Notes: generated from the sequence alone by a model not told the origin. 64,000 nucleotides of DNA from Heliobacterium mobile (GCF_009720735.1 NZ_WNKU01000021.1:1-64000); one strand, 5' to 3'; numbered from the stretch's first letter, positions 55,040 to 63,611 are shown. A program made the numbers and translations.

Positions 55040-56258
55040 ATCGCAAGTGCTCAATCACCATGAGACAGATGTCGTCAGGCTGTGGCGCATTTTGGGCGAA
55101 GACGGAAATGCGAGCTAAGATCTCTTTGGCCATCTCTTTCGCCGGTAAATGCCTCAACTCCTCGACGAGTGCAACAAAGCGGCTTAATCCAAAGAGTTCT
55201 TTTTGTTCATCAACCACATCATAAATCCCGTCCGTATAGAGGACGAGTTTATCTCCCGGTTTGATGTCTATTTCTCTAGACTCGTATTGAGCTGTATCGA
55301 AAAGCCCCAGAGGGAAGCCTTCTGTGTCCAGTTTTTCAACAATATCTACGTCTCCCCGGAGAAGCAGGGGACTCGGATGACCGGCATTCGCATACTGGAT
55401 GCGACCGGTCGATTGATTGATGACAACGGAAAAAGCAGTTACAAAAGTGCCTGTCAGTTCCCCTTCGACCATCTTGCCAAACTGTCGGTTCAACTGATCC
55501 AAGACGACACCAGGTTCATGGGCCTCTTGGGTGATGGAGCGCATCATCGTGCTGATCACCATAGTCAACATGGCGGCAGAAACACCATGACCAGACACAT
55601 CAGACAAAAAGATGCCGATCTCATCGTCGCTGACGGGAATGAAGTCGTAAAAATCACCGCCGATCTCTATGGTCGGTCGATAGGTGACTTCAAAAGCGAG
55701 TTTATTCATATTCGGAAATTCCGCAGGCAGCAAGTGTTGTTGCACATGGCGCGCCATGCGAAGTTCCTCCGTCAAGATCGCATTTTTCGCTTCGATTTCT
55801 TGATAACTTTTTTCCAATTGGCGGTATAACTTGCGAATGCGTAAAAGCGATTTCACCCGCGTGAGCAGTTCAACGCGGTTGAAGGGCTTACTGATGAAAT
55901 CATCGGCACCCGCTTCAATGCCTTTAATGCGGTCCTCGACCTCATGAAGGGCCGTTACCAAAACGACGGGAATCAGTTGGGTATGAGGGTCCTCTTTCAG
56001 TTTGGCGCATACCTCAAATCCATTCATCCCAGGCATCATGACATCAAGAAGTATTAAATCAGGCAATGTCTTTTTTATTGTCTCAAGGGCTTGTTCTCCA
56101 TTGAAGGCCGTGACGACTTGATATCCGGCGCGAGTCAACTGAAGCCGCATCAGCTCAACGTTGGTCACAACGTCATCGACGACCAGGATTTGAGCACCCG
56201 ATTCCCAGGACTCCTCAAACACCACTATGCCCTCCCCCAAAGGCGATTCTTCCTGCAT
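55038..56258 (-). CDS. Response-regulator receiver with PP2C (RsbU/SpoIIE-type) phosphatase
   Basis: A 406-residue protein. The N-terminal receiver domain (about 20-135) has the acceptor Asp in LILLDVMMPGMNGFE and the Lys in FISKPFN. A coiled linker (about 140-170) leads to a PP2C-type serine phosphatase (about 190-400) with GGDFYDFIPVSDDEIGIFLSD, VSGHGVSAAMLTM and DLILYTDGIYD-like metal motifs (KLVLYTDGIYDV). Such proteins switch anti-anti-sigma factors on. The target antagonist is not nearby. Phosphorylation by a kinase elsewhere should control it. Confidence 0.9.
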   Translation of the reverse strand: MQEESPLGEGIVVFEESWESGAQILVVDDVVTNVELMRLQLTRAGYQVVTAFNGEQALETIKKTLPDLILLDVMMPGMNGFEVCAKLKEDPHTQLIPVVLVTALHEVEDRIKGIEAGADDFISKPFNRVELLTRVKSLLRIRKLYRQLEKSYQEIEAKNAILTEELRMARHVQQHLLPAEFPNMNKLAFEVTYRPTIEIGGDFYDFIPVSDDEIGIFLSDVSGHGVSAAMLTMVISTMMRSITQEAHEPGVVLDQLNRQFGKMVEGELTGTFVTAFSVVINQSTGRIQYANAGHPSPLLLRGDVDIVEKLDTEGFPLGLFDTAQYESREIDIKPGDKLVLYTDGIYDVVDEQKELFGLSRFVALVEELRHLPAKEMAKEILARISVFAQNAPQPDDICLMVIEHLR

Positions 56259-56310
56259 TATACCACATTTGTAAACTTATCTGCTATGCGCCCAAATACC
56301 TAAAACTTTA

Positions 56311-56354
56311 AAAATCATAAGCACCGGCTGGCGACGAATGCCGTTCCGGTGCTT
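56311..56354 (-). terminator. Terminator of the 73-codon gene
   Basis: AAGCACCGG and CCGGTGCTT pair across an 18-base loop, and ATGATTTTTA follows on the minus strand. It lies four bases after the stop. Confidence 0.82.
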
Positions 56355-56358
56355 ATCC

Positions 56359-56580
56359 TCAATGATCGCCTGTTTTTCTATCGGGGTGTAACCGCTTGGG
56401 ACTACCCGTATTGGTGCCTTGTACAAAAGGGGCCACATCCGTCGAAGGTCCGTTCTGCGCCACCTCTCGCCAGTACCTTTCGGCGCGATTCTCATGCTGA
56501 TCAGACAATTCAGCGCTGATCTCGTTCCATCGGTCTGTGGGTCGCTTGGCCTTTTCACTTGAAATGATATCCTTGTCCAA
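56359..56580 (-). CDS. Small hydrophilic protein with a sigma-G-like promoter
   Basis: A 73-residue, strongly charged protein starting at TTG 56580, behind a strong AGGAGG five bases away. It has no Cys, membrane segment or family I know. It begins MDKDIISSEKAKRPTDRW and ends in a Gly/Pro/basic region. A dedicated terminator and a candidate forespore promoter surround it. Its size and charge would fit a minor spore protein, but there is no sequence homology to known small acid-soluble proteins that I can see. Confidence 0.65.
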   Translation of the reverse strand: MDKDIISSEKAKRPTDRWNEISAELSDQHENRAERYWREVAQNGPSTDVAPFVQGTNTGSPKRLHPDRKTGDH

Positions 56581-56621
56581 GAATACCTCCTGCCTTTCTA
56601 CCTACTCTTACCTACAGGATG

Positions 56622-56650
56622 TAGTATTCCTGAACCGTTGCGCCCCATAC
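56622..56650 (-). promoter_or_regulatory. Sigma-G/F-like promoter of the 73-codon gene
   Basis: GTATG (56650-56646) fits the -35 consensus GnATR, and AATACTA (56628-56622) fits the sigma-G -10 CATWMTA at six of seven positions, with 17 bp between. No sigma-A promoter is evident. Recognised by eye only. Confidence 0.4.
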
Positions 56651-56653
56651 GAG

Positions 56654-57628
56654 CTATTGATACATCGCAATAATGGGATGGGGAATCTCATCGAGAGACT
56701 TAAAGACAAAACCCTGCACTTTTAGATCCTCAATAATGGACGGAAGCGCTACCGGCAAGGTGTTTTTACCGGCGCCATCGTGAAAAAGTATAACAACGCT
56801 ATTTTTGTTTGCCGTCTGCCTGGATACCTGTCCACGAATCCTATCTGCCGACACGACGGGAGCTGAGGAGTCCTTAGAATCGACATTCCAATCATGGATC
56901 AAGTACCCTTGTTCGAGTAACTTCTTGGCTAAAGCCTCGCTAAAGTTGCCCCGTGTTCCCCCAGGCGCTCGAATCACTTTTGGTTTTATCCCGATGGTGT
57001 TGTTGAGGACCTCTTCGGCGTGATAGAGATCTTCGAAGAATGACTCCGGACTGGAATAGATGTATTTGTATTTATGAGAATAGGTATGATTGCCAACGAG
57101 GTGACCTTCAGAGACGATACGTTTGACCAGTTCAGGGTAAGCTTCAACCCTATTGCCGATCACAAAGAAAGTGGCCTTAATATTGTGTTGTTTTAGAATA
57201 TCTAACACCATCGGGGTAATCTCGCTGGGACCATCATCGAAGGTTAAGTAAGCAACCTTTTTCGCTTCGCTATTATTTTTTGGCAGGGTCGCCGTCTCTT
57301 CACTGGAGGACTCTGCTGGTTTGATCTTTTCTGGCGGGGGTGTTGTTTCGGCTATTTTTTCCTCTTTTTCGGCCATTCCTTCCGGTAAGTTAGTTGATTG
57401 GGCCGAGATATCATGAGTTGAAGCCTCTTGTAACGGTTCTCCCGCCATAGCTACCACACCATGAGTACTGAACCAGGGTAAGAAGTTAATAAGCAGAAGC
57501 TCCCTTTTCTGGGGAGAGACACTTTGGAAATATAATCCTATTTGGATCAAAAAGAAAAAACAAAAGGAAACGATAAACAGTGTTATCAACGGAACGGCAA
57601 GGTTCCGCGGTTTTTGTCCCACTATCAA
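56654..57628 (-). CDS. Polysaccharide deacetylase (NodB domain), membrane anchored
   Basis: A 324-residue protein. One N-terminal membrane helix (about 13-35) is followed by a low-complexity Glu/Ser/Pro linker (about 60-120) and a NodB deacetylase domain (about 125-310). The metal triad is present: Asp-Asp in YLTFDDGPSE and the two His of GNHTYSH. RAPGGTRGNFS and ILFHDGAGKN complete the site. It should N-deacetylate peptidoglycan or another amino-sugar polymer outside the membrane. A role like that of PdaA in the spore cortex is possible but not shown. Confidence 0.88.
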   Translation of the reverse strand: MIVGQKPRNLAVPLITLFIVSFCFFFLIQIGLYFQSVSPQKRELLLINFLPWFSTHGVVAMAGEPLQEASTHDISAQSTNLPEGMAEKEEKIAETTPPPEKIKPAESSSEETATLPKNNSEAKKVAYLTFDDGPSEITPMVLDILKQHNIKATFFVIGNRVEAYPELVKRIVSEGHLVGNHTYSHKYKYIYSSPESFFEDLYHAEEVLNNTIGIKPKVIRAPGGTRGNFSEALAKKLLEQGYLIHDWNVDSKDSSAPVVSADRIRGQVSRQTANKNSVVILFHDGAGKNTLPVALPSIIEDLKVQGFVFKSLDEIPHPIIAMYQ

Positions 57629-57704
57629 GCCCCCTTCCTTCTTCTATATTTTAAGTCATCGACTGAAATAATTCTACTTGTTCCGATCTTGCATTATCTC
57701 CCAA

Positions 57705-57738
57705 TAAAAAAACAGGCACCTGCTTCAGGCGCCTGTTC
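57705..57738 (-). terminator. Terminator of the tRNA operon
   Basis: AACAGGC and GCCTGTT, extended by GCCTG and CAGGT pairs, form a long stem followed on the minus strand by TTTTTTTATT. It lies 11 bp past the tRNA-Met CCA end. Confidence 0.85.
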
Positions 57739-57748
57739 CATTTCGACT

Positions 57749-57824
57749 TGGTTGCGGGGGCAGGACTTGAACCTGCGACCTTCGGGTTATGAGCCCGACG
57801 AGCTGCCAGCTGCTCCACCCCGCG
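57749..57824 (-). tRNA. Initiator tRNA-Met (CAT)
   Basis: A full cloverleaf of 76 bases on the minus strand, with encoded CCA. The anticodon loop is GGGCTCATAACCC. The acceptor stem starts CGCGGGG and ends CCCCGCA-ACCA, giving the C1:A72 mismatch of initiator tRNA, and three G:C pairs close the anticodon stem. TTCAAGT forms the T loop. Confidence 0.92.
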
Positions 57825-57830
57825 ACAATA

Positions 57831-57905
57831 TGGCTCCTCGAGTAGGATTCGAACCTACAACCTACCGGTTAACAGCCGGTTGCTCTACCGTTGAGCTATC
57901 GAGGA
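57831..57905 (-). tRNA. tRNA-Asn (GTT)
   Basis: A 75-base cloverleaf with encoded CCA. The acceptor strands TCCTCGA and TCGAGGA pair, the anticodon loop is CTGTTAA with anticodon GTT, and the T loop is TTCGAAT. It is six bases upstream of tRNA-Met in the same transcript. Confidence 0.95.
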
Positions 57906-57919
57906 ACAATTACAAAAAG

Positions 57920-57948
57920 AGTATACAACAGTTCTATCCCAGCGTCAA
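57920..57948 (-). promoter_or_regulatory. Sigma-A promoter of the tRNA pair
   Basis: TTGACG (57948-57943) and TATACT (57925-57920) are separated by 17 bp. Transcription should begin a few bases before tRNA-Asn. Confidence 0.75.
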
Positions 57949-57994
57949 GTTTTTCTCTGAATTTAAAGCAGTGGTAACTTAGCCCAGTGGAATC

Positions 57995-58708
57995 TTAGTC
58001 TCTGCTGACGGCGTGCCGAATTTCTCTCAGATCTGCCTCGAGATTTTCTGATTCATAGACAAGGTTTCCGACGACGACCACATGAGCGAATTGTGCCGCC
58101 TGTTTCGCCTGCCAGCCCCACTGGATTCCGCCGCCATAAATCAACGGCAAAGCAGGCGCTTTTCCACTCAAACGGGCCAACCGGTCCATCGAGCCGAAGG
58201 AACCGCTGTACTCGATATAAATCCAAGGAAAGCGAAAGAGCAGATGCCCCACTTGAGCAAGGCCAGCCATATCGTCATCGTCGATTTGAGTATCGGCCTC
58301 AGTGCAGGCCGCCACAGCCGACTCAGGATTTAACACAATATAGCCAACGGGGAAGAGATTTCTTGGTAGGGTCTGTCCATTCCAGCGCTTAATTTGATGG
58401 AACGCTCTCGCGTGAGTTCCTAGGATCCACTTGGGATTTGAGGAGTTTAGAACGACGGGAACCCAGTATTCATCAGCCCCCTCCAGGAGACATTCGACAT
58501 TGGTAATTTCGATGATCTTTTTGCCGGGGAAAGGCCTTACTTCCTCCCATAAGTCGTTGATTTTTTGACCAGTGATACCTTGTGTACCACCGATAATGAT
58601 TGCGTCTGCACCACACCCCATCACAGCCTGCAAGCGCTCTTTATCTATTATCCGATCGGGGTCCAACTTGATCATCAATAGAGGCACCAAACCACCTATA
58701 CCTTCCAT
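57995..58708 (-). CDS. pcrB: PcrB, heptaprenylglyceryl phosphate synthase-type prenyltransferase
   Basis: A TIM-barrel prenyltransferase of about 237 residues of the GGGPS/PcrB family, joining glycerol-1-phosphate to a polyprenyl diphosphate. Motifs seen are IKLDPDRIIDKERLQAV, GADAIIIGGTQGIT, PVVLNSSNPKWI, WIYIEYSGSFG and PLIYGGGIQWG, in the usual order. The ATG at 58708 has GGAAAG upstream; the frame also allows a TTG at 58726. The physiological lipid product is not well established. It stands alone. Confidence 0.9.
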   Translation of the reverse strand: MEGIGGLVPLLMIKLDPDRIIDKERLQAVMGCGADAIIIGGTQGITGQKINDLWEEVRPFPGKKIIEITNVECLLEGADEYWVPVVLNSSNPKWILGTHARAFHQIKRWNGQTLPRNLFPVGYIVLNPESAVAACTEADTQIDDDDMAGLAQVGHLLFRFPWIYIEYSGSFGSMDRLARLSGKAPALPLIYGGGIQWGWQAKQAAQFAHVVVVGNLVYESENLEADLREIRHAVSRD

Positions 58709-58840
58709 TTCGATTCTTTCCAACAAAGCACGAATTTGTTACCAATTCTAGCAAGAATATCGCAAATTATGGTGGATGCCCCAACGCATGTAAGCCTTCA
58801 GTCAACGACTGAGGGCCTTTAATTTTTAAATGAACCCGAA

Positions 58841-58868
58841 GAAAAAGGAGGGCTCAGATTCACCCTCC
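58841..58868 (-). terminator. Terminator of the FadR-type regulator gene
   Basis: GGAGGG and CCCTCC pair around a 10-base loop, and TTTTTC follows on the minus strand. A second hairpin (TTCAGTC-aac-GACTGA) lies nearby at 58777-58793. Confidence 0.7.
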
Positions 58869-58929
58869 CTTTCCACCGAATTCATCCCATAAAGAAGATT
58901 CGGCTAAACCGGCTGGAAGTCCGTCATTT

Positions 58930-59640
58930 CTACATATTGAGATGCTTGTAAATCGACAATTCCACTCGATAAAGATGATCATACATCAATTCCTGGGCCG
59001 CAGGAGCGTCACCATTTTCTATGGCCCGGTAGACTTTTATATGTTCATCCAAAAGGCGTTCCCGAACGCCGGGGGTGGCTAAAAGCTGAATCCGGCTCGT
59101 CCGTAAAGTTTGACGCATCGTATCGGAAATCGTGTGCATCAGGCGAAGCAACAAGGAATTTTCAGCAGCTTCTGCAACGGCGAAATGAAAGCGAAAGTCG
59201 GCATCTTCACCGGTAACACTGTTTTGGATGTCTTGTTCCATCTGTTGCAACGCCAGTTGCATCGATTGAAGATTGCTCTCTTTTCTACGCTGCGCCGCTA
59301 AGCCAGCGCCACCGACTTCCATGATTTTTCGAACCTCTAGGATTTGACGAGGTAAATCCTGTTCGACTAACAAAAGCATAGCAAGGGGCTCAATAATCCC
59401 GTTCACGGACGGTTGTCGAATAAAAGCTCCGTCGCCGGGCTTAATATCGATCATCCCCATCGCTTCTAAGGCGCTTAAAGCTTCCCGGACGGCGGCACGG
59501 CTGACTTTCAAGTGCTCAGCCAATTCTCTCTCCGACAACAGCCGGTCTCCGGCTTTTAGGTTTCCGCTTCGAATCAGATCTTTGATTTGATCTACGATTT
59601 CCTCATATATCTTTTTCGTTCGAATCGGACGAAGCTCCAT
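58930..59640 (-). CDS. FadR/GntR-family transcriptional regulator
   Basis: A 236-residue repressor-type regulator. The winged-helix GntR domain (about 5-70) has IYEEIVDQIKDLIRSGNLKA, and the recognition helix lies in LAEHLKVSRAAVREALSAL. The C-terminal FCD ligand-binding domain (about 90-225) has EVRKIMEVGGAGLAA and metal-binding His residues. The family senses organic acids such as lactate or pyruvate. The ATG at 59640 has GGGGAG seven bases upstream. No obvious target operon is adjacent. Confidence 0.88.
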   Translation of the reverse strand: MELRPIRTKKIYEEIVDQIKDLIRSGNLKAGDRLLSERELAEHLKVSRAAVREALSALEAMGMIDIKPGDGAFIRQPSVNGIIEPLAMLLLVEQDLPRQILEVRKIMEVGGAGLAAQRRKESNLQSMQLALQQMEQDIQNSVTGEDADFRFHFAVAEAAENSLLLRLMHTISDTMRQTLRTSRIQLLATPGVRERLLDEHIKVYRAIENGDAPAAQELMYDHLYRVELSIYKHLNM

Positions 59641-59805
59641 GGCTATCTCCCCTTCCCATAGTTCGAAATATTTCGCCATGTAGTTGTCTAAATCCTGCTA
59701 GAGGTTAGACCACCAGACCAATATTCTTTGAAAAGCTGAGAAGAGGCCCTACCAAGACTTATTTTAACCCCTTTGGATATAATTTTCAAAATGTTTGCCG
59801 CCTTT

Positions 59806-61986
59806 TTACGAGGTAGCTTCCGCAATCTCTCGCCAGCGATTGGGCAACGAGCTGTAGCGATAACCATCCTGCTCATTGGTCACGGCGAAAGACAGTGCAT
59901 CGGGAATACCGATTAAGATCACTTTATCCCGCGCGCGGGTGACCGCCGTGTAGACGAGATTGCGACGCAGCATTCGGCGATGCTGTAAGGTCATCGGCAT
60001 CACCACAACGGGATACTCGCTTCCCTGCGCTTTATGGACAGTCGTAGCATAGGCCAGGGTCAACTGATCCCATTCGGAGCGCCCATAAGCAACGCGGCTG
60101 TTTTCGTCGAACTGTACGATGATCGTGTCCTCATCGGCCTCTTCTTCCCCGCTCAGCAATATCTCAGCGATGAACCCCACATCTCCATTGAAAACATCTT
60201 TCTCGTAATTGTTCTTCAGTTGCATCACCTTATCACCGGTACGAAAGACGATCGTCCCCAGTTTTACTTCGCGGACACCAACGACGAGTGGGTTTAACTG
60301 CTCCTGTAACACTTTGTTTAAATTCCATACACCTACATCGGTATAGCGCATCGGTGACAGAACCTGAATATCGTCCAGGGAATAACCGGCACGTTCCATG
60401 GCGCGGCTCACCGTCTGCTGAAGGGTCGATAGGATATCCATTTGACTGTTCCGCCGGAGAAAGATGAAATCGTTGCGGCTAAACAACTCCGGCAGTTCTC
60501 CCTTTTTGATGCGGTGAGCACCAGTGACAATGTCTGACGTTTCGGCCTGCCGGAAAATATGATTGAGACGAATGATAGCACCGATCTTTTCGTCGATCAT
60601 GTCCCGGAGAACTTGTCCCGGCCCTACCGACGGCAACTGATCCTGGTCGCCTACGAGGATCAGTTTGGCGCCTCTGCGCAAAGCCTGCAACAAGTTGGCC
60701 ATCATGACGATATCGACCATGGATACTTCGTCGACGATGACCACATCCGCTTCCAGGGGTTCCAGTTCTCCCAGCAATCCATCGCTTTCGCCGCCGCGAA
60801 GGCCGAGCACTTTGTGGATGGTCGATGCGGGCTGACCGGTCGTTTCGGCAAGCCGTTTGGCAGCTCGTCCAGTCGGTGCACAGAGCACGATTTCAGCGTT
60901 CGGCTGGGCGCGGTTGACCAAGGCGATCAACCCGCGTACGATGGTCGTCTTTCCTGTCCCCGGACCGCCGGTGATCACCGCTAACCCGTGACGGGCGACA
61001 GCAAAGAAAGCTTCTTTCTGCTCTTCGGCATATTTGATGCCAAAATCCGCTTCCATCGTGGCGATCACAGTGGCTACGTCCACCGCCCAGGTTCGCCGTT
61101 CCTCAGCCAAGTCATATAACCTTTCTGCGACAAACTTTTCAGCCCGGAATAACTCCGGTAAGTAGCATCCCTCTCGATAGGTGCGGATAAATCGTTCCTC
61201 TGCCGCTCTCAGCAATTCTTGCTGGAGAACCGCATCTTCCGGCGGCTCCGGATACTGGTTCGATTGGGCCAAAAGGCCCTTACCGCTTGACAGCAGGACT
61301 TCCAGAGGAAGATAGACATGGCCTTCATCGCGGGCCATATAGAGCGTATAGATGAGCGCAGCTTGCAACCGTTTTTGTTCATCTCCGCGAAAGCCTAAAC
61401 GGAAAGCAATACTGTCACACTGGGAAAAGGGGACATAGAGATCCAACGCAAGCCGATAAGGGTTTTCTTCAACCATCTCTAGGCTCTCTCGTCCATATTT
61501 ACGGAAAATCCGGTAGACCAATTCGCCTTCGATACCGTAACTGTTGAGGGCTACCATCAGATTTTCACCGAAAGCGAATTCTTGATAAGATTCCAGTACC
61601 GTCAACGCTTTCGCCTTGGAAAGCCCTTCGATCTCATAAATCTTCTCGGGGTCCTTTTGAAGAATGGACAATACGTCCACCCCAAAAGACTTAACCAGTT
61701 TTTTAGCGGTTTTGCGACCGATACCTTTGATGATCCCGCTGGACAAAAACTTTTCCATCGCTTGGGGAGTGGCTGGCGGAAGCATCCGGCAAGAAACAAA
61801 TCGAAATTGCCTGCCAAAACGGGGATGCTCCACCCAATCCCCCTCCAATGTATAAGCAAGACCGGTCTCCGCTGTCAACAAGGGACCTACTGCTGTCACT
61901 CGGTCCTTCTCACATGTAAACACAGCAACCGTATAGGCTTCTTGCTGAAACAAAATGCGCTTCAATTCACCTGTTAGTTGTTCCAA
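59806..61986 (-). CDS. recD2: RecD2-type 5'-3' DNA helicase
   Basis: A superfamily 1B helicase of about 726 residues that acts without RecBC. An N-terminal OB/HhH region (about 1-180, with FLSSGIIKGIGRKTAKKLVK) precedes the motor domains: ITGGPGTGKTTIVRGL (Walker A), VVIVDEVSMVD (Walker B), VGDQDQLPSVGPG and TTVHKAQGSEYPVVVMP near the end. I take the TTG at 61986 (AAGGCGGG six bases upstream) as start. The ATG at 62019 has no ribosome binding site and lies in a possible -10 box next to a BirA operator. Confidence 0.92.
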   Translation of the reverse strand: MEQLTGELKRILFQQEAYTVAVFTCEKDRVTAVGPLLTAETGLAYTLEGDWVEHPRFGRQFRFVSCRMLPPATPQAMEKFLSSGIIKGIGRKTAKKLVKSFGVDVLSILQKDPEKIYEIEGLSKAKALTVLESYQEFAFGENLMVALNSYGIEGELVYRIFRKYGRESLEMVEENPYRLALDLYVPFSQCDSIAFRLGFRGDEQKRLQAALIYTLYMARDEGHVYLPLEVLLSSGKGLLAQSNQYPEPPEDAVLQQELLRAAEERFIRTYREGCYLPELFRAEKFVAERLYDLAEERRTWAVDVATVIATMEADFGIKYAEEQKEAFFAVARHGLAVITGGPGTGKTTIVRGLIALVNRAQPNAEIVLCAPTGRAAKRLAETTGQPASTIHKVLGLRGGESDGLLGELEPLEADVVIVDEVSMVDIVMMANLLQALRRGAKLILVGDQDQLPSVGPGQVLRDMIDEKIGAIIRLNHIFRQAETSDIVTGAHRIKKGELPELFSRNDFIFLRRNSQMDILSTLQQTVSRAMERAGYSLDDIQVLSPMRYTDVGVWNLNKVLQEQLNPLVVGVREVKLGTIVFRTGDKVMQLKNNYEKDVFNGDVGFIAEILLSGEEEADEDTIIVQFDENSRVAYGRSEWDQLTLAYATTVHKAQGSEYPVVVMPMTLQHRRMLRRNLVYTAVTRARDKVILIGIPDALSFAVTNEQDGYRYSSLPNRWREIAEATS

Positions 61987-62025
61987 TGAAAACCCGCCTT
62001 GCCCTAGAAGTCTGTCCATTTTATA

Positions 62026-62057
62026 TTGTCAACCATATGAAGTTTATCCGTTGACAA
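62026..62057. promoter_or_regulatory. BirA operator between recD2 and bioY
   Basis: TTGTCAACC (62026-62034), 14 bases, then CGTTGACAA (62049-62057). This matches the BirA biotin-operator format TTGTnAACC-N14-GGTTnACAA at nearly all positions and overlaps the -35 box of bioY. Bound biotinyl-adenylate-BirA would block bioY transcription. Confidence 0.8.
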
Positions 62058-62079
62058 TATTTAAGGATGAGCATACAAT
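62051..62079 (+). promoter_or_regulatory. Sigma-A promoter of bioY
   Basis: TTGACA (62051-62056) and TACAAT (62074-62079) are separated by 17 bp. The -35 lies in the right arm of the BirA operator. Confidence 0.85.
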
Positions 62080-62134
62080 CGTATGCGAGGGTCAACGAAG
62101 TACATAATTCAAAACCGCGAAAGGAGCTGGTGCT

Positions 62135-62683
62135 GTGAACACACGTGACCTAACCTTATCCGCCCTCGTCGCAGCTACCATATATATTTCGTCTCAACTC
62201 TCATTTCCCCTGCCCTTTAGCCCAATTCCGATCACATTGCAAACCTTTGCCATTTTCCTCTTCTCACTCATCTTTCCGCCACGCATCGCAATCACCGGTA
62301 TTTTGGTATATTTAACGCTCGGTCTGATCGGATTGCCGGTCTTCGCCGGCGGTAATGGTGGAATTGCGATTCTCTTAGGTCCCAAAGGGGGCTACCTGCT
62401 CGGCTACCTTATGGCTACTGTCGCTTGTAGCTTTTTAGCTCGGTACTGGTCTAGCTCTAATCTTTTACGGAACCTTCTTATCTGTACTGCTGGGATGGTC
62501 ATTATCTATGCCCTGGGATTAACGGGGCTGATGATGGTCACTTCGGTGCCCCTCGATAAAGCGCTTGTGCTCGGACTCTACCCCTTCATCCCCGGTGACC
62601 TGGTGAAGCTGGGCTTAGCCTCTACCCTCGCCCTCACGGTTGGACGGCGTATCGCTCACCAGTTTGCGCAATATCCCTCCTAA
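62135..62683 (+). CDS. bioY: Biotin transporter substrate-binding component BioY
   Basis: A 182-residue membrane protein, the S component of an ECF-type biotin importer. About six hydrophobic segments are seen, with the family pieces ISSQLSFPLPFSPIPITLQT, LTLGLIGLPVFAGGNGG and LGPKGGYLLGYLMA. The start is GTG at 62135 behind AAAGGAG. No ECF ATPase or T component lies beside it, so it either uses shared modules or works alone. A BirA operator in its promoter predicts induction when biotin is scarce. Confidence 0.93.
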   Translation: MNTRDLTLSALVAATIYISSQLSFPLPFSPIPITLQTFAIFLFSLIFPPRIAITGILVYLTLGLIGLPVFAGGNGGIAILLGPKGGYLLGYLMATVACSFLARYWSSSNLLRNLLICTAGMVIIYALGLTGLMMVTSVPLDKALVLGLYPFIPGDLVKLGLASTLALTVGRRIAHQFAQYPS

Positions 62684-62694
62684 AAAAATCGATC

Positions 62695-62735
62695 AAAAAA
62701 CACCGGAAGAACGTCTTAGTTCTCCGGTGTTTTTC
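62695..62735. terminator. Bidirectional terminator between bioY and the phospholipase-like gene
   Basis: AACACCGGA-AGAAC pairs with GTTCT-CCGGTGTT around a 6-base loop. A T-run follows on the plus strand, and T's follow on the minus strand too. Confidence 0.88.
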
Positions 62736-62752
62736 TCTATCAGTGTAGGTAT

Positions 62753-63448
62753 TTACTTTTTTGCTTCGTCAAAAAAGTTTTTTAAAAATCCCGCCGTCGT
62801 CTGTTGTGCCAGGGGAAGCAGCGTCTGCAGTGCCCGATCATAGTTGCTGCGATTCTTACCTTCGACATGAGTAAACCAGTCATAAGCGATACGAGCGTTT
62901 TCTTTTACCCATGATTCGGGCGTCTTTTCTTTGTCATAGAGACCTTTGCAGGATACGACGTATTCCCTTCGATGTTCTTCGGCAAACTGTTCGAACTCCC
63001 GATGACCTGAAAAAATTGCGCATTTGGCGTGGTGAGGCACACATAGATCTTGAACAAAGTGACAAGCCGCACCAAGGAAGAACATAGCCTGATCCGTTTT
63101 GTGTCGGCGAAATAAGCGAAGAGCCCGACGGTAGTACTGTCCGATCTCATGGACTGCATGAGAACCGCCAAAAAGACCCCTGTCCCGAACAGGATGGTAA
63201 TAGTGAGCTATGTTACGCCAGCCTTGATCGATCCAACGAACTCCATCGCTGAGACTGGAGTGATGAAAAGATACCTGTAACGCTTCTGACTCGAATCCAT
63301 CATTCCATAGAATTTCCTTCGCTTGGGTGATGCAAAAATCGTGGGTGATGCTGGAAACGGCGCCTACCCTCTCTTGCGTAGGCAACGCTGTCGTCAGCAA
63401 CCATCGGGCAGCCGTCTGGACCGGTGGACCACCAATTGAAAACCGCAC
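62753..63448 (-). CDS. Zinc-dependent phospholipase C-family protein without signal peptide
   Basis: A protein of about 231 residues with the zinc-dependent phospholipase C/S1-type metal ligands: THDFCITQAKEIL, RNIAHYYHP, FLGAACHFVQDLCVPHHA and EFEQFAEEH. These match the alpha-toxin/PlcC fold. There is no hydrophobic leader: the frame begins with VRFSIGG (GTG at 63448, behind GGTGG; TTG at 63454 also possible). Known relatives are secreted, so the location and substrate here are open. It stands alone between two terminators. Confidence 0.82.
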   Translation of the reverse strand: MRFSIGGPPVQTAARWLLTTALPTQERVGAVSSITHDFCITQAKEILWNDGFESEALQVSFHHSSLSDGVRWIDQGWRNIAHYYHPVRDRGLFGGSHAVHEIGQYYRRALRLFRRHKTDQAMFFLGAACHFVQDLCVPHHAKCAIFSGHREFEQFAEEHRREYVVSCKGLYDKEKTPESWVKENARIAYDWFTHVEGKNRSNYDRALQTLLPLAQQTTAGFLKNFFDEAKK

Positions 63449-63573
63449 GCCCAACCACCTTCTTTAAAAAGGAATCACTCGATAACCCGGTTCGATTCTA
63501 TCATGCACTTGTTAACACATGATAAAGTTTGCGTTAATATAGGATGAACCATTTTTTACAAATAAATTACAAA

Positions 63574-63600
63574 AGAAAAAAACCTGGGCGAACCCAGGTT
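63574..63600 (-). terminator. UUCG-capped terminator after the nucleotidyltransferase gene
   Basis: AACCTGGG and CCCAGGTT flank TTCG on the minus strand, then TTTTTTTC follows. A second strong hairpin precedes it at 63612-63636. Confidence 0.88.
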
Positions 63601-63611
63601 AATTTTCGGGG

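Noticed and set aside
57542-57982. Plus-strand frame across the two tRNA genes
   Set aside because: It reads the complement of the tRNAs (RGQDLNLRPSG-type translation), a well-known annotation artefact.
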